Positions 36,101 to 44,664 are shown, counted from the stretch's first letter. The stretch is 64,000 nucleotides of DNA from Pigmentibacter ruber (GCF_009792895.1 NZ_WSSC01000005.1:248001-312000), one strand, 5' to 3'. Program-made: numbers and translations. Notes: generated by a model from the sequence alone, not told the origin.

Positions 36101-39100
36101 ACGACATTTATATTTGATACGCTAACTCCTTTTGGCTTACCTGTTGAGCCAGAAGTATAGATACTATATAGGCAATCATTTTGTTTAGTTTCTATAAACG
36201 GATTTATTGAATTATATACGTTATGATGATCTTGCCAATTAAGTATAATAAAATTATGAGTATTTAATTCATAGGAAAAATTAAGTTGAAATAATTCATT
36301 ATTAGTCAAAATATATTTTGCATTTGAATCATTATAAATTTCAAAAATTCTCTCTTTAGGAAATGTATCAGCAATAGGAATAAAATTTGCTGAACATTTT
36401 AAAACAGCTATTATTGAGACAATCATTTCGACCGATTCATTAAAATATAAACATATGGAATCTTTATAATTTACATTTTTTCCTTTCAGATACTGAGCAA
36501 TATTATTAGCTAGAGAATTTAATTCTGAATAAGATAAGTAAATATTTTTGTATTTTAATGCATTTCTATTGGGATATTTTTCCACAATATTTTGGAAATG
36601 TTCAACATAATTATTTTTAAAATCAAAATTTCTATTTGTAGAATTGAAATCTAAAATAATCTTGTCTTTCTCATATTTGCTAATAAAGTTTATATCTCTA
36701 ATATTTTCAGAATAAATCATTGAATTTAAAATTTCTAAATATGAAGTCAAATAGCTATGAATACTCTCAATTTTATAACTTTCAACATTGTATTCAAACC
36801 TAATTTCATAGTTATTTTCAATTTTGAATAATAAAGCTGTTAAATCAAAATGGCACTGGTTTGGTAAAAATAGATTAAGATTTCTAATTTTAAAATCTTT
36901 ATTTACAAAATTACTCAATTCAACAAAATTAAATGCGTTTGAGAAAAAAGGATTTCTTCCATTTTCGCTATAGAAATTTGATTCTTCGATAATCTCTCCA
37001 AGAGAAATATCTTGATTGTCTAAAATAGAATTAAGATTTTTTTGAACATTTTTTAAAAATTCATTTAATGATAGATTACTATTTATTCTAGTGATAATTG
37101 GCAAGGTAGAAACAAACATTCCAAGCATGTTTTGAGTTGATTCCTGATAGCGACCTGAAAAAAATCCCCCAACACTAATTAAATTCTTTCTCGCTATTTT
37201 GTAATTTAAAATTATAAATGCTGATAAATAAAAGCAATACTCTGTAATATTATTTTGTTGACAATATTTCTGAATATTTTCAACTATCTCAGGTGACATG
37301 TTTTTTGAAAGAGTGTTGCCTGTATGCGTAAATGGAACTTCTGGGTAATCAAATGGAATTGCAGTTTGTTCAATATTTATAACTTGTTTTTGCCAAAATT
37401 CTTTTACTCTATTTTTATTTAAATCAATTTGATAAATACTAAAATCTAAGTAGTCATTTGTATGGAGAGTTGACTCCATATCTGAATATCTTGAAAAAAT
37501 TTCATTAACAAGTAGATTTTGTGAAAATCCATCATTAATAATGTGATGAATATCTATTAGTAAGTAATTTAAATCTTTATCATCAGCCAGCAATTTAAAA
37601 CGTATTAATCCATCTTTTTCTAAATTAAATGGTTTTATAAAATTTTTAAAATGCATCTCGATAGTATTATTTTGAATTTTTTCATAGTCTAAATTGAAAT
37701 ATTTATATTCATTAATAACTTGATAAACATTATCATTTTTAATGTAAAAATTTGTTCTTAAAATTCTTTGTTCTTGGATAATTTGATTAAGTACTTGTTC
37801 AAGCTTTTTTAGGTTAAGAGAAGCTTTAATCTCTAATGATACAGAAGTATTGTAGATAGTTGATAATTTATTTAATTGCCAAGAAAAATAAATACCTTTT
37901 TGTGAATTAGTAGCAAGAAATTCATTTGAATATTGTTTAATTATTTCAATTTTGTGTGATTTTTTAATTAATTTATTTGATATTTCTTTTAAATTAATTG
38001 AGGTTAAAATATCGTTTATCTTTAATTCGTATTGATTTCTTATTTTTGCAAGAAGAAGTAATGCTTTTAGAGAATTACCTCCTAATGCAAGAAAATTTGC
38101 ATTTAAACTAACTTGATCTAGTTTAAATATTTCTTTTACAATATTTACTATAGCCGTCTCTTTTTCATTTGCTGGAAGTATTAATAATTCTGAATCTTCT
38201 TGTTGTAGGATTGGGAAAGGTAGGGATTTTCTATCAACTTTTCCATTTGCGTTAATTGGAAATTGTTTTAGCCATACATAATACTGAGGAATCATATAAT
38301 CAGGAAGTGATTTTTTTAAATATTCAATTAAATTGACTTCATTATCAATTTTTTCATCTGCTGTATAATATGCACAAAGAAAATCTTGACCAATATTATC
38401 TTTTAAAGACAATACCGTAGTTTCTTTTATTGTTGGATAGTGAATTATTTTTTGTTCTATTTCTCCAAGCTCTATTCTGTAACCTCTAATTTTTACTTGG
38501 AAATCGATTCTTCCGACGTATTCAATATTCCCATCGCTAAGCCATTTAGCTATGTCACCTGTTTTGTATACTGTGGTATATTTATTTTTTTTATCAGCAG
38601 AAATAAAGGGATTTTTTATAAATTTTTCACTATTGAGTCTGGGTAAATCAATATATCCTAAACCAACACCTTCTCCAGCAATCCATAATTCACCTTCTTC
38701 ACCTACATCACATAGTTGATTTTCATTATTAACAATATAAACCTTATAGTTATCAATTGGTTTTCCTATTGGTATATTTTCAATATGTTCATCTGTGACT
38801 TCATAAAATGTAGCAGCTACCGTTGTTTCAGTTGGACCATAAATATTGAATACTTTATAGTTTTTAATTTTTGCTTTTTTTAGTTTTTCACCGCCAGTAT
38901 ATAAGCAGCGTAAAGATTTATTATCAATTTCATCCATAAATAATTCTGCGAATTGGGTCGGGAGGAAACAAATAGTGATTTTATTTTCTTCAAAATACTG
39001 GTTTAATTTATGAACATCATTTTTAGTTTCTTTATCTAAAATATGAAGGCATGCTCCAGAAACGAGGGAGGGCATAATTTCAATAATGGAGGCATCAAAA

Positions 39101-39729
39101 CCATATCCTGCAAATTTTGAAAAATTATCCTCTTTTGTTATTTCATATCTATTTAAAATATAGTACGTAAAATTCAAAATATTTTTATTACTAAGACTGA
39201 CTCCTTTTGGTTTTCCCGTCGAGCCTGATGTATAAATATTATAGATGCAATCTTCTAATTCTGTTTTTAGAAAAATATTTTCACTATTATAATGCTCAAT
39301 TTCTATTTCATCTAAATAAATATAAATTATGTTTTCTTTTTCGCTTTTAACTAAATTTCTTTTTGTCAAAAGTACTTTAATCTCGGCATTATCTATTATG
39401 TCATACACTCTTTCCATTGGGAAAATATCTGGCATAGGTACAAAACTTGCGGAGCATTTTAAAATACTTAGAATAGATATTATCATTTCAGGACATTCAT
39501 CTAGATAGATGCCTACTCTTGAATTTTGTGATACAGGTAAATTTAATAAATGATGAGCTAATTTGTTGCTTTTTTCATTTAATTGATAATATGTTATTTT
39601 AATATTTTTGAATATAATTGCATTTTTATGCAAATAATTACTGATATTTTGTTCGAAAAATTCGATATAAGAATTATGGTATTTGTTTTCAAGATCTGTG
39701 TCATTGTATATTTCATGAATATTTGTCAT
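30127..39729 (-). CDS. Three-module nonribosomal peptide synthetase with reductase and cNMP-binding-like C-terminus
   Basis: 3,200 residues from the ATG at 39729; a GTG at 39741 is possible. The order is A–PCP–C–A–PCP–C–A–PCP–R–cNBD (approximate residues A1 20–520, PCP1 555, C1 600–1030, A2 1045–1545, PCP2 1580, C2 1630–2060, A3 2080–2570, PCP3 2600, R 2695–2990, cNBD 3070–3204). The A domains have YTSGSTGKPKGV, FDAS, YGPTETT or YGPSETT and GRID…VKIRGYRIEL. Both C domains have HHIINDG, and the carriers have GGNSLKA. The reductase has LLGASGFLG and a YLKTK active site, so a tripeptide would leave as an aldehyde or alcohol. The last 135 residues form a cyclic-nucleotide-binding-like beta-roll (VFIILDGFAQLSI, SSGDFIGIENLF) without the canonical phosphate-binding Arg. 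No MbtH or phosphopantetheinyl transferase gene is nearby. Confidence 0.93.
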   Translation of the reverse strand: MTNIHEIYNDTDLENKYHNSYIEFFEQNISNYLHKNAIIFKNIKITYYQLNEKSNKLAHHLLNLPVSQNSRVGIYLDECPEMIISILSILKCSASFVPMPDIFPMERVYDIIDNAEIKVLLTKRNLVKSEKENIIYIYLDEIEIEHYNSENIFLKTELEDCIYNIYTSGSTGKPKGVSLSNKNILNFTYYILNRYEITKEDNFSKFAGYGFDASIIEIMPSLVSGACLHILDKETKNDVHKLNQYFEENKITICFLPTQFAELFMDEIDNKSLRCLYTGGEKLKKAKIKNYKVFNIYGPTETTVAATFYEVTDEHIENIPIGKPIDNYKVYIVNNENQLCDVGEEGELWIAGEGVGLGYIDLPRLNSEKFIKNPFISADKKNKYTTVYKTGDIAKWLSDGNIEYVGRIDFQVKIRGYRIELGEIEQKIIHYPTIKETTVLSLKDNIGQDFLCAYYTADEKIDNEVNLIEYLKKSLPDYMIPQYYVWLKQFPINANGKVDRKSLPFPILQQEDSELLILPANEKETAIVNIVKEIFKLDQVSLNANFLALGGNSLKALLLLAKIRNQYELKINDILTSINLKEISNKLIKKSHKIEIIKQYSNEFLATNSQKGIYFSWQLNKLSTIYNTSVSLEIKASLNLKKLEQVLNQIIQEQRILRTNFYIKNDNVYQVINEYKYFNLDYEKIQNNTIEMHFKNFIKPFNLEKDGLIRFKLLADDKDLNYLLIDIHHIINDGFSQNLLVNEIFSRYSDMESTLHTNDYLDFSIYQIDLNKNRVKEFWQKQVINIEQTAIPFDYPEVPFTHTGNTLSKNMSPEIVENIQKYCQQNNITEYCFYLSAFIILNYKIARKNLISVGGFFSGRYQESTQNMLGMFVSTLPIITRINSNLSLNEFLKNVQKNLNSILDNQDISLGEIIEESNFYSENGRNPFFSNAFNFVELSNFVNKDFKIRNLNLFLPNQCHFDLTALLFKIENNYEIRFEYNVESYKIESIHSYLTSYLEILNSMIYSENIRDINFISKYEKDKIILDFNSTNRNFDFKNNYVEHFQNIVEKYPNRNALKYKNIYLSYSELNSLANNIAQYLKGKNVNYKDSICLYFNESVEMIVSIIAVLKCSANFIPIADTFPKERIFEIYNDSNAKYILTNNELFQLNFSYELNTHNFIILNWQDHHNVYNSINPFIETKQNDCLYSIYTSGSTGKPKGVSVSNINVVNFTKHITTTYELSHLDEFTKIAGYSFDASILEIMPCFIAGGCLHIIPKDIKTNIERLNQYFIENKITFSFLPTQFAEIFMKEVNETSLKYLFIGGDRLKKVKLHNYKVLNGYGPTETTVACSIYEVTDELMKQIPIGKPLSNYKIYIADEDNNLCPIGVAGELYIAGLGVAIEYINLPKLNAEKFIKNPFIHSTDENYDRYQRVYKSGDLAKWKDDGNIEFIGRIDSQVKIRGYRIELSEIEQRLLELEKISECVVIPLQMENDHTYLCAYYVGVNEIPEIEIKQYLQQYLPDYMIPETYFYMQAFPINQSGKIDKKKLPLPNIQLEEEIALPETEIETKLFTEFKNVLQIKNIGIDTNFFRVGGNSLKAIQIVTRLAKDYDIEVSDIFHHKTVRNICKNIKKSNLKYEIKKTSLQKYPLTNSQRGIYLASIIDQSSTIYNIPLAIEINGRLNKDKLGEAIDKLIHNNRILRSAFFIENNEIFSKIDDSFLLKKDFQKSKEQELELLLQDFIKPFELASAPLIRIKLIQIESTKFVLFIDTHHIINDGFSQNLMLNEIFHNYFENVSSIDENRLDYFDYALYSNENSILKNQILLNWKNTVDKIEKSHLPFDFPEKNFSDSGDIYKIKIENSLFNNINVFCQNNSLTLYSLSLAAYFILLYKVTRRKNLTIGGFFNGRHLPELQNMLGMFVSTLPIYIEIDSNLSNLEFLHKVQDNISDIMKQQSISIDELSLLSKSNASDGRNKFFNNAFNFLENIKSVYNDLSVNILSIKGKNKAHFDLTINCVKDKHDIEISFEYSIASYKKESIVKYADYYLNILQDLINQNGFIKNINFIPNTDKNLILESFNPKYIKRNYDKLYVERFNNIVDKYPKNNAVIFNDKILTYSELNKYANSLANYLIQNGVSNNDKIVLYLKESIEMISCIVAILKTGASFIPVADTFPLARVKDIMEGSSARYLISNLENLSELAINSANNLTLIDINQLNLKNYSTENISIRNSSSDFSYHIYTSGSTGKPKGVSITHKNIINLCEYIINSLDLTSEDSYSKYAGFSFDASMIEILPPLLAGACIHVIKKNLKLDPIELNKYFEKHKITNCDFPTQFAEIFMHETDNKSLRNLVIGGEKLKKITKRNYNIINQYGPSETTVTATSFTFDGKNYTNIPIGKPIENFAIYIADPDMNLCPIGVSGELCIAGDGVGAGYIGLPELNQQKFIQNPFSSQTYQQILYKTGDLAKWLPDGNIEFHGRIDFQVKIRGFRIELGEIEAQLSLIPEIEECLVLALQDDSKQDYLCAYYTAKEKIADKQIQQFLAKSLPDYMIPEIFHWMSAFPINSNGKVDRKNFPKPNRNNETIYVAPRNAKEKFIAQAFCEVLSITKPSIYCNFFQNGGNSLKAVQLVTIIQQKYDIKISDIFQYKDVENIAGNLKEFESGFNIDFRFKQIKEMLRENLFETKISTLRNSESLYYDKVNQLKNWQPKSITIKQNVLLLGASGFLGCHILLEELRKTENVIYVIIRNKGENTNSLFFETINHYAGSNKLSELERERIHVLHGDIAIDNFSLTIGEYKFLQNKIHLVINCAANVKHYGEYSQFYQDNVQTVNNIIDFCSDKIKIHHISTYSVSMAENIEENDNNISDIFTEYDIRDPKYLDNYYLKTKAEAEKIIVSNKNLNANIYRVGNLVFNTETNLHQINIESNGFYQKVKCLLNIDSLCEHPTVNLAELSPVNNTALAIVLLSQQENLNKEIFHVYNPTIYKLTDIFSLKENTKRLDLISIDDFVDKIALYYKHNYTKELLNNFLLHMGWINLSNTGVAPSVKNDKTNLFLDKLQFQWDEIKTTHFIDMLENSYKNRITELSKLQPFLNLERSTIHFINTFSKLRIFEENEIILSPNTKNKSVFIILDGFAQLSIKSKMGGWISSIGVLSSGDFIGIENLFPGFANNLIIDSIFDELILLEITENDFIYLKNNREIFETFFKYLLESINNKNLLISNFV

Positions 39730-39815
39730 AATAAACCACACAATATTGATAGAATTGAATAATTAAAATGTAAAAATAAATTCAAATAGAAGACATATCA
39801 TTCCAACTTATTTCT

Positions 39816-39846
39816 ATTATAAAAAATGAAATAAATAAAGCTACAA
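39816..39846 (-). promoter_or_regulatory. Possible NRPS promoter
   Basis: On the minus strand a TATAAT (39821–39816) lies about 87 bases before the NRPS ATG, with TTGTAG (39846–39841) as a -35 at a long 19-base spacing. A second TATAAT (39901–39896) lacks a good -35. In AT-rich DNA such matches are common. Confidence 0.3.
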
Positions 39847-39953
39847 TTTAAAACGTTTTTTAAAAATAAGTTTTAAATTTCTATAGATCAATGTAATTAT
39901 AGGATTTTAATAGTGAATTACGTCCGTTTACGTTTATTTAAAATTGCACTTTA

Positions 39954-40604
39954 TTAACTTTGTTTTATGCTAAAAACTATAAGGAATTGTGCGAAGTAAT
40001 AACTCACCCAAACAATTTGGTTAGCTAATTTAAAATTATATTTAAATTTTTGATAGGCTAATACTGAATCAGATAGTGTAAAAAGAAGAACCCCTATAAT
40101 TAATTCGTAACAAGAGAACTTAGAAAGGATAGCAGAAATATTAAGTGATAAAAGACCTATTATGTATATTATAACAGATATTTTTAGTTTTCCTAAATAA
40201 TTAGATAATATTTTATAAAAAATGATTGAAAATAAAAAAAGTAAAGATATAATAATTTTATTTGTCAACATAAAAAATTGATTGTTTGAATAGTAACAAA
40301 AGAAAAAGATACTACTACAGACATGTGCAAATAAAAAACTTATGAGACCATGTAAAAAAAAATTTTTCTCATTAATACCTAACCAAAAGTCACCAAGGGC
40401 AGATAAAAATATAGAAATATAAAAGAGTTCGATATATTTAGAGTGTATATGATAAATGCTATAAATTCCAAGAAAAACGATACTACAAACTTTAAATAAC
40501 CAAGAGTATTTAATTTGGAATTTAAAGAATGATAGTAAGTAGATAAAAAAACAAATAAATGAGGTAAAAATCCATGGTGATGAAATGAAGTGTTCGTAAT
40601 TCAT
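39954..40604 (-). CDS. YhhN-family membrane protein
   Basis: 216 residues with about eight hydrophobic segments. SALGDFWLG, HGLISFLFAHVCSS, FTLSDSVLAYQKF and a final VSYYFAQFLIVF are the conserved points of YhhN/TMEM86 proteins, some of which hydrolyse lysoplasmalogens in eukaryotes. The bacterial role is unsettled. It lies on the NRPS strand, but a 224-base gap with promoter-like sequence separates them, so cotranscription is uncertain. Confidence 0.8.
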   Translation of the reverse strand: MNYEHFISSPWIFTSFICFFIYLLSFFKFQIKYSWLFKVCSIVFLGIYSIYHIHSKYIELFYISIFLSALGDFWLGINEKNFFLHGLISFLFAHVCSSIFFFCYYSNNQFFMLTNKIIISLLFLFSIIFYKILSNYLGKLKISVIIYIIGLLSLNISAILSKFSCYELIIGVLLFTLSDSVLAYQKFKYNFKLANQIVWVSYYFAQFLIVFSIKQS

Positions 40605-40679
40605 AGAGTATCCTATAGTAAAAAGTTTCTATAGGAGAATATACATGTAAATTTTGTTCAAATAACTTTAGGGTTATAT

Positions 40680-41351
40680 TTATTTCCAAAGGTTTGGAAA
40701 AGAATCTCTCAAACCAGTAATAACGAACTGAATAGCAAGGGCGGCAATTAAAATTCCCATAATGCGTCCCATTAAATTTAATCCTGTTTTACCTAATACT
40801 CTGTAAAGATGCTGACTAAATTTGAGAGTTAAAGAACTAACCCACATCACAAGGACAATAGCTAGAGTTAAGAGAAAGTAATAATAAATATTATTTGCAT
40901 TTGTGGCTTGTGCCACAACTGTAGAAATAGCTCCGGGTCCTGCCAATAGAGGCATTGCTAAAGGAACTATGGAGATATCATCTTTATGTTTGCTTTCATC
41001 TTCTTCATCATGATTTATTTTTTCTGATGAACCCATCATATGCTCAAGTGCAAATTTAAGCAGTAGAATACCTCCAGCTATGCGTAAGGCTGAAATAGAT
41101 ATACCAAAAATATTTAAAACGCTCATCCCTGTAAAGGCGAATACAAGAAGTATAGATGAAGCGACTAAGACGGCTTTTCGTCTGGTTTTTTTGACATCTG
41201 TTGGGGTGAAACGTTCCGTTAAAAGAAGATAAACTGGTATAGCGGCAAAGGGGTCGACCATTACAAATACTGAAATAAAAGTAGTAAATAGATAAGCAAT
41301 GGCAGCACCTACAGCTGAGCTTTGATCCATCAAAGAAGTGATGAAATCCAT
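40680..41351 (-). CDS. MarC-family integral membrane protein
   Basis: 223 residues and six membrane segments. FVMVDPFAAIPVYLLLTERFTP, ISALRIAGGILLLKFALEHM and IVPLAMPLLAGPGAISTVV are the signature blocks of the MarC (UPF0056) family. A charged cytoplasmic loop (about 110–125; HDEEDESKHKDD) is typical. The function is unknown; a link to multidrug resistance was proposed early and not supported later. AAGGAC precedes the start. It diverges from the PilZ gene. Confidence 0.92.
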   Translation of the reverse strand: MDFITSLMDQSSAVGAAIAYLFTTFISVFVMVDPFAAIPVYLLLTERFTPTDVKKTRRKAVLVASSILLVFAFTGMSVLNIFGISISALRIAGGILLLKFALEHMMGSSEKINHDEEDESKHKDDISIVPLAMPLLAGPGAISTVVAQATNANNIYYYFLLTLAIVLVMWVSSLTLKFSQHLYRVLGKTGLNLMGRIMGILIAALAIQFVITGLRDSFPNLWK

Positions 41352-41374
41352 AATTTGTCCTTGTGAAGTTAGGA

Positions 41375-41406
41375 GTTTTGCAAAACGAAATTTTTAAGTT
41401 TTGCAA
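41375..41406. promoter_or_regulatory. Palindrome in the marC/PilZ divergent promoter
   Basis: GTTTTGCAAAAC at 41375–41386 is a perfect 12-base palindrome, and GTTTTGCAA recurs at 41398–41406. It lies in the 67-base divergent region between the two genes and could be an operator. It is short, so chance is possible. Confidence 0.3.
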
Positions 41407-41418
41407 TGGAGGATACTA

Positions 41419-42546
41419 GTGAAATTTGTGGCAATCAGTCAAGATAAAGGATTAGCATTATCTATCTGTTCTGAATTTAAGCAACAAGGATATGATGTTT
41501 TCTCAGCTTTTTCTTTAAAAGAAGCTGAAAAAATTTGTCAAGTCGAAAAGCCTGATGTCTTAGTTGCCGAACATATTCAAGTAGACGGTAATTTTTTTGA
41601 TTTTTATGATAAATTGAAAGAAAAATTTATTAAAGAAACCCCACCAGTTGCAATACTTTTAACAGAATCTGCTAGTGAGCTCACTCCAGATGTAGCCATA
41701 GCCATGGGTTTGTGGGCGCTCTATACAAAACCTTTTCAAATTAAATCATTGTATTACTCGGTTGAAGATGCTGTTTTTTCTAGAAAAGAAGGATACACAA
41801 AACGCTTGGATGAGCGCATAGAGCTTACATCAAAAGTAAATATAAAATTACCTTCTTCGCCAAAAGTTTTTTCAACATTTTCTACAAATATTAGCTTTGG
41901 TGGCTTTTTTGTTGCTTTATCTGAGGAGTTTCCAGAAGTTGGTGATATAATTGAGTTTCGTTTGATGTTTTCCTCCCTAGAATCGTTAGAAGGAAAAGGG
42001 AAGGTTGCATGGGTTCGAAAAGAAGCTAAGGCCGGAGAGCAATCTGGGTGTGGAATTCAATTTACTGAAGGTAGGGAAAAATATGTTAAATTTCTCGTTC
42101 CAATCATAAATGAAACTAGAACTAGGCAAATAGAATCAGCATCGTTCAAAGTTGAGGATTTAAATGATATTTTACAACAATCAGTTCGTGCAGCAAAAGA
42201 AAAAATTTCTAAAACTGTGACTGAAATTTATTTGCTTCCAGCAAATGAAAAAATATCTGTTTTGTGTAGAAGCCCACAAATGTTAAGTGTTTTTTCTTTA
42301 TTAATTTATGAAATTGTTTATCCTATGCGGGAAATCAAAGGTTCAAATTGCATGATAGCTGTCAAGGATGGAGGCAAAAAAACTGTTGAAATTATCTTAA
42401 CCTGTATGCCTCCTGGAGCTTCATTATTTGTGGAAGCCTTGATTGAAGAAAAAATTCAACCTATTTTAGATATGCATAAAGCCAAAATTCATTGCGAATT
42501 TAATTCAATAAGCTCTACTGTTGTTATTACTTTAGAAAAAGCATAA
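41419..42546 (+). CDS. Pseudo-receiver/PilZ-domain protein
   Basis: 375 residues from the GTG at 41419, chosen because GGAGG lies 6 bases before it. Residues 1–120 are a receiver-like domain, but the phosphoacceptor position reads VLVAEHIQVDG with Glu51 instead of Asp, so it may not be phosphorylated, or may mimic the phosphorylated state. Residues about 130–235 are a PilZ domain with RLDER and NISFGG, the c-di-GMP-binding motifs. Residues about 245–375 are an unrecognised domain that faintly resembles an HATPase fold without its motifs. It probably links c-di-GMP to motility or surface behaviour. Confidence 0.83.
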   Translation: MKFVAISQDKGLALSICSEFKQQGYDVFSAFSLKEAEKICQVEKPDVLVAEHIQVDGNFFDFYDKLKEKFIKETPPVAILLTESASELTPDVAIAMGLWALYTKPFQIKSLYYSVEDAVFSRKEGYTKRLDERIELTSKVNIKLPSSPKVFSTFSTNISFGGFFVALSEEFPEVGDIIEFRLMFSSLESLEGKGKVAWVRKEAKAGEQSGCGIQFTEGREKYVKFLVPIINETRTRQIESASFKVEDLNDILQQSVRAAKEKISKTVTEIYLLPANEKISVLCRSPQMLSVFSLLIYEIVYPMREIKGSNCMIAVKDGGKKTVEIILTCMPPGASLFVEALIEEKIQPILDMHKAKIHCEFNSISSTVVITLEKA

Positions 42547-44664
42547 TTAAATAATTTTTTGATTTAGTACTTTTTCTTCATAATCCTCTTCTCTTTTAGG
42601 AGGATTATTTTTAATTAATGTATCATCTAAAATTGTGAAACAAATTAATGATTGAAAGGCTGAACTTATTTGCGTGAGAAGATGTGGACTTGCTTTTTTC
42701 TTTAAAAAATCAGAGCGCATAAATTCAAATAAACCTGATGTATTTTTTATATCAAATAATTGTGTTTCTTTTACCTTATTTGTTATTAGTTCTTGATAAT
42801 TTCTAATTAAATTTTCATTAAATAAAAAAGGTGATCCAAATTGTTTTTTTGGTGCCATTGCAAAATTTTGTCCAATTTTTTTTGCATAACAGCGACGTAA
42901 TATTGATTTATCTTCATACCCTCTAATAAGCATACTATCTTTTAATTTAGCAACCAATTTAGCCATTTCGCGAGATAAGAATGGAGTACGACCTTCAACA
43001 GAATTAGCCATTTCCATTCTATCTCCCACTACATTCAAAATTTGCACTGGAAGATGTGTTTTACAAAAATAATTTTGCCATAATGCAAGTGCATTTGTTG
43101 GGTTACTTAGAAATTCATCATCACTTTGATAACCAAAGGAATACCATGAACGAATGGATTCTTTTTGTTCACTAAGCCATTTTGTTGCTTCTTCATTACC
43201 TAAAATAGCAGAAGCAATAGTTTTAATTTGACTAAATAAGGGGTGTGGAACTCCCCAGAGTAAAAGACTTTCCATAAAATCTTCACCAGTTCCTTCCACG
43301 CTAGAACCAACTAGCCAGGGATCCTTTTCTGGTGTTAACTTCTTCATTAAAGTACCATCACGCAGACTTGCACCAGATGTTAATTTTTTAATTTTATCAA
43401 ATACATTCTCCCCTGGGACACTGCTTAAAGCAAATTTCCACCAACTGGCATATTTAAAACTTGGATAACCTCCTAATAATTCATCAGCTCCATCACCAGT
43501 TAAAACACCTTTTACATACTTACCTGCAAATTTACTTAGCCACCATTTTGCAGCACAATTTGTATATGGCTGTACATTTTCAGAATGATAAACAGCATGT
43601 TTATATGCATAGCTTAAATTTAAGTTACTTACTTTTAATATATTAGGAGTAACGCTATATTTTTGGGCGAATGATAATGCTTCTGTTGCTTCACTGTATT
43701 CTTCACTATCAAAACTTATCGTGAAAGATTTTAATGGACGATTTATTTTTTTATGTTGTAAATAATTTACCATTTCATATGTAACAGCTCTGGAATCAAT
43801 ACCTCCACTTAAATAAACACCTAATTCAACTTCTGAAAGCATTCTATATTCTACAGATTTATATAATGTTTTACTAAATTCATGTAACATTTCATCTTGA
43901 TTTAAATCGCTATCAGTTAAAATAGGGCGTACAGGTTGTTTCTTTATTTGAATTTTACAAACAAAATAATCATTTTGTTTTTTAGCATATAAAAATGAAT
44001 TTGGTGGCAATTGAATTATATTTTGATAAGGAGTTCTTATTGGCTCATAAAGACCAGTAATTTGTCTTAAAAAACCATCTCTATGCCATTTTTTTTCGAT
44101 TGAAAGACCTTTTATTTCACTGGAAAAATGCAAGGTCTTAGTTTTAAATAAATAAGACTCTTGTGCAGTTGAAAATATATTTGTTTGAACATCTTCAAGT
44201 CCAAAATATAATGGTTTCACTCCAAAAGGATCGCGCATTGCAATAAGTTCAGTTCCATCAGTCTTGCAAATGACAAAGCTATATTCACCATCAAGATATT
44301 TTTCTATTTCAAGTCCATAATTTAAAAACCCTTCTAAGATGGATTCAGTATCGCTTTTTGTAGAAAAATGATAACCCTGTTCAGCAGTAATTTTTTTACG
44401 TAACAAATTGTGATTGTAAATTTCTCCATTAAATACAATAACCCATTTTTTATTTTTGCTAAGCATAGGTTGAAAATTAGATGCAATATCAAGAAAAGCA
44501 AGTCTATAGTGTGCAAGTAATACATTTTCAAATTCAGCTTTGCGTATTGGTTCGTTACCTCTATGCTTTACATTATTTGCTTTTGAATAAAATAATTCTT
44601 TATAGTTTGGAATGGAAGCAAATGAACTGTCTTGACTGAACATAACACCAGCATAGCCACACAT
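42547..44664 (-). CDS. asnB: Glutamine-hydrolysing asparagine synthetase
   Basis: 705 residues. The N-terminal amidotransferase domain begins MCGYAG with nucleophile Cys2 exposed after Met removal and contains VFNGEIYN and DPFGVKPLYF. The synthetase domain has SGGIDSR for ATP binding and GDGADELLGGYP. It makes Asn from Asp, Gln and ATP. It is longer than E. coli AsnB (about 550), with extra sequence between the domains and at the C-terminus, as seen in some relatives of sugar-related or secondary-metabolism amidotransferases. It is 55 bases downstream of an unknown gene on the same strand. Confidence 0.9.
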   Translation of the reverse strand: MCGYAGVMFSQDSSFASIPNYKELFYSKANNVKHRGNEPIRKAEFENVLLAHYRLAFLDIASNFQPMLSKNKKWVIVFNGEIYNHNLLRKKITAEQGYHFSTKSDTESILEGFLNYGLEIEKYLDGEYSFVICKTDGTELIAMRDPFGVKPLYFGLEDVQTNIFSTAQESYLFKTKTLHFSSEIKGLSIEKKWHRDGFLRQITGLYEPIRTPYQNIIQLPPNSFLYAKKQNDYFVCKIQIKKQPVRPILTDSDLNQDEMLHEFSKTLYKSVEYRMLSEVELGVYLSGGIDSRAVTYEMVNYLQHKKINRPLKSFTISFDSEEYSEATEALSFAQKYSVTPNILKVSNLNLSYAYKHAVYHSENVQPYTNCAAKWWLSKFAGKYVKGVLTGDGADELLGGYPSFKYASWWKFALSSVPGENVFDKIKKLTSGASLRDGTLMKKLTPEKDPWLVGSSVEGTGEDFMESLLLWGVPHPLFSQIKTIASAILGNEEATKWLSEQKESIRSWYSFGYQSDDEFLSNPTNALALWQNYFCKTHLPVQILNVVGDRMEMANSVEGRTPFLSREMAKLVAKLKDSMLIRGYEDKSILRRCYAKKIGQNFAMAPKKQFGSPFLFNENLIRNYQELITNKVKETQLFDIKNTSGLFEFMRSDFLKKKASPHLLTQISSAFQSLICFTILDDTLIKNNPPKREEDYEEKVLNQKII

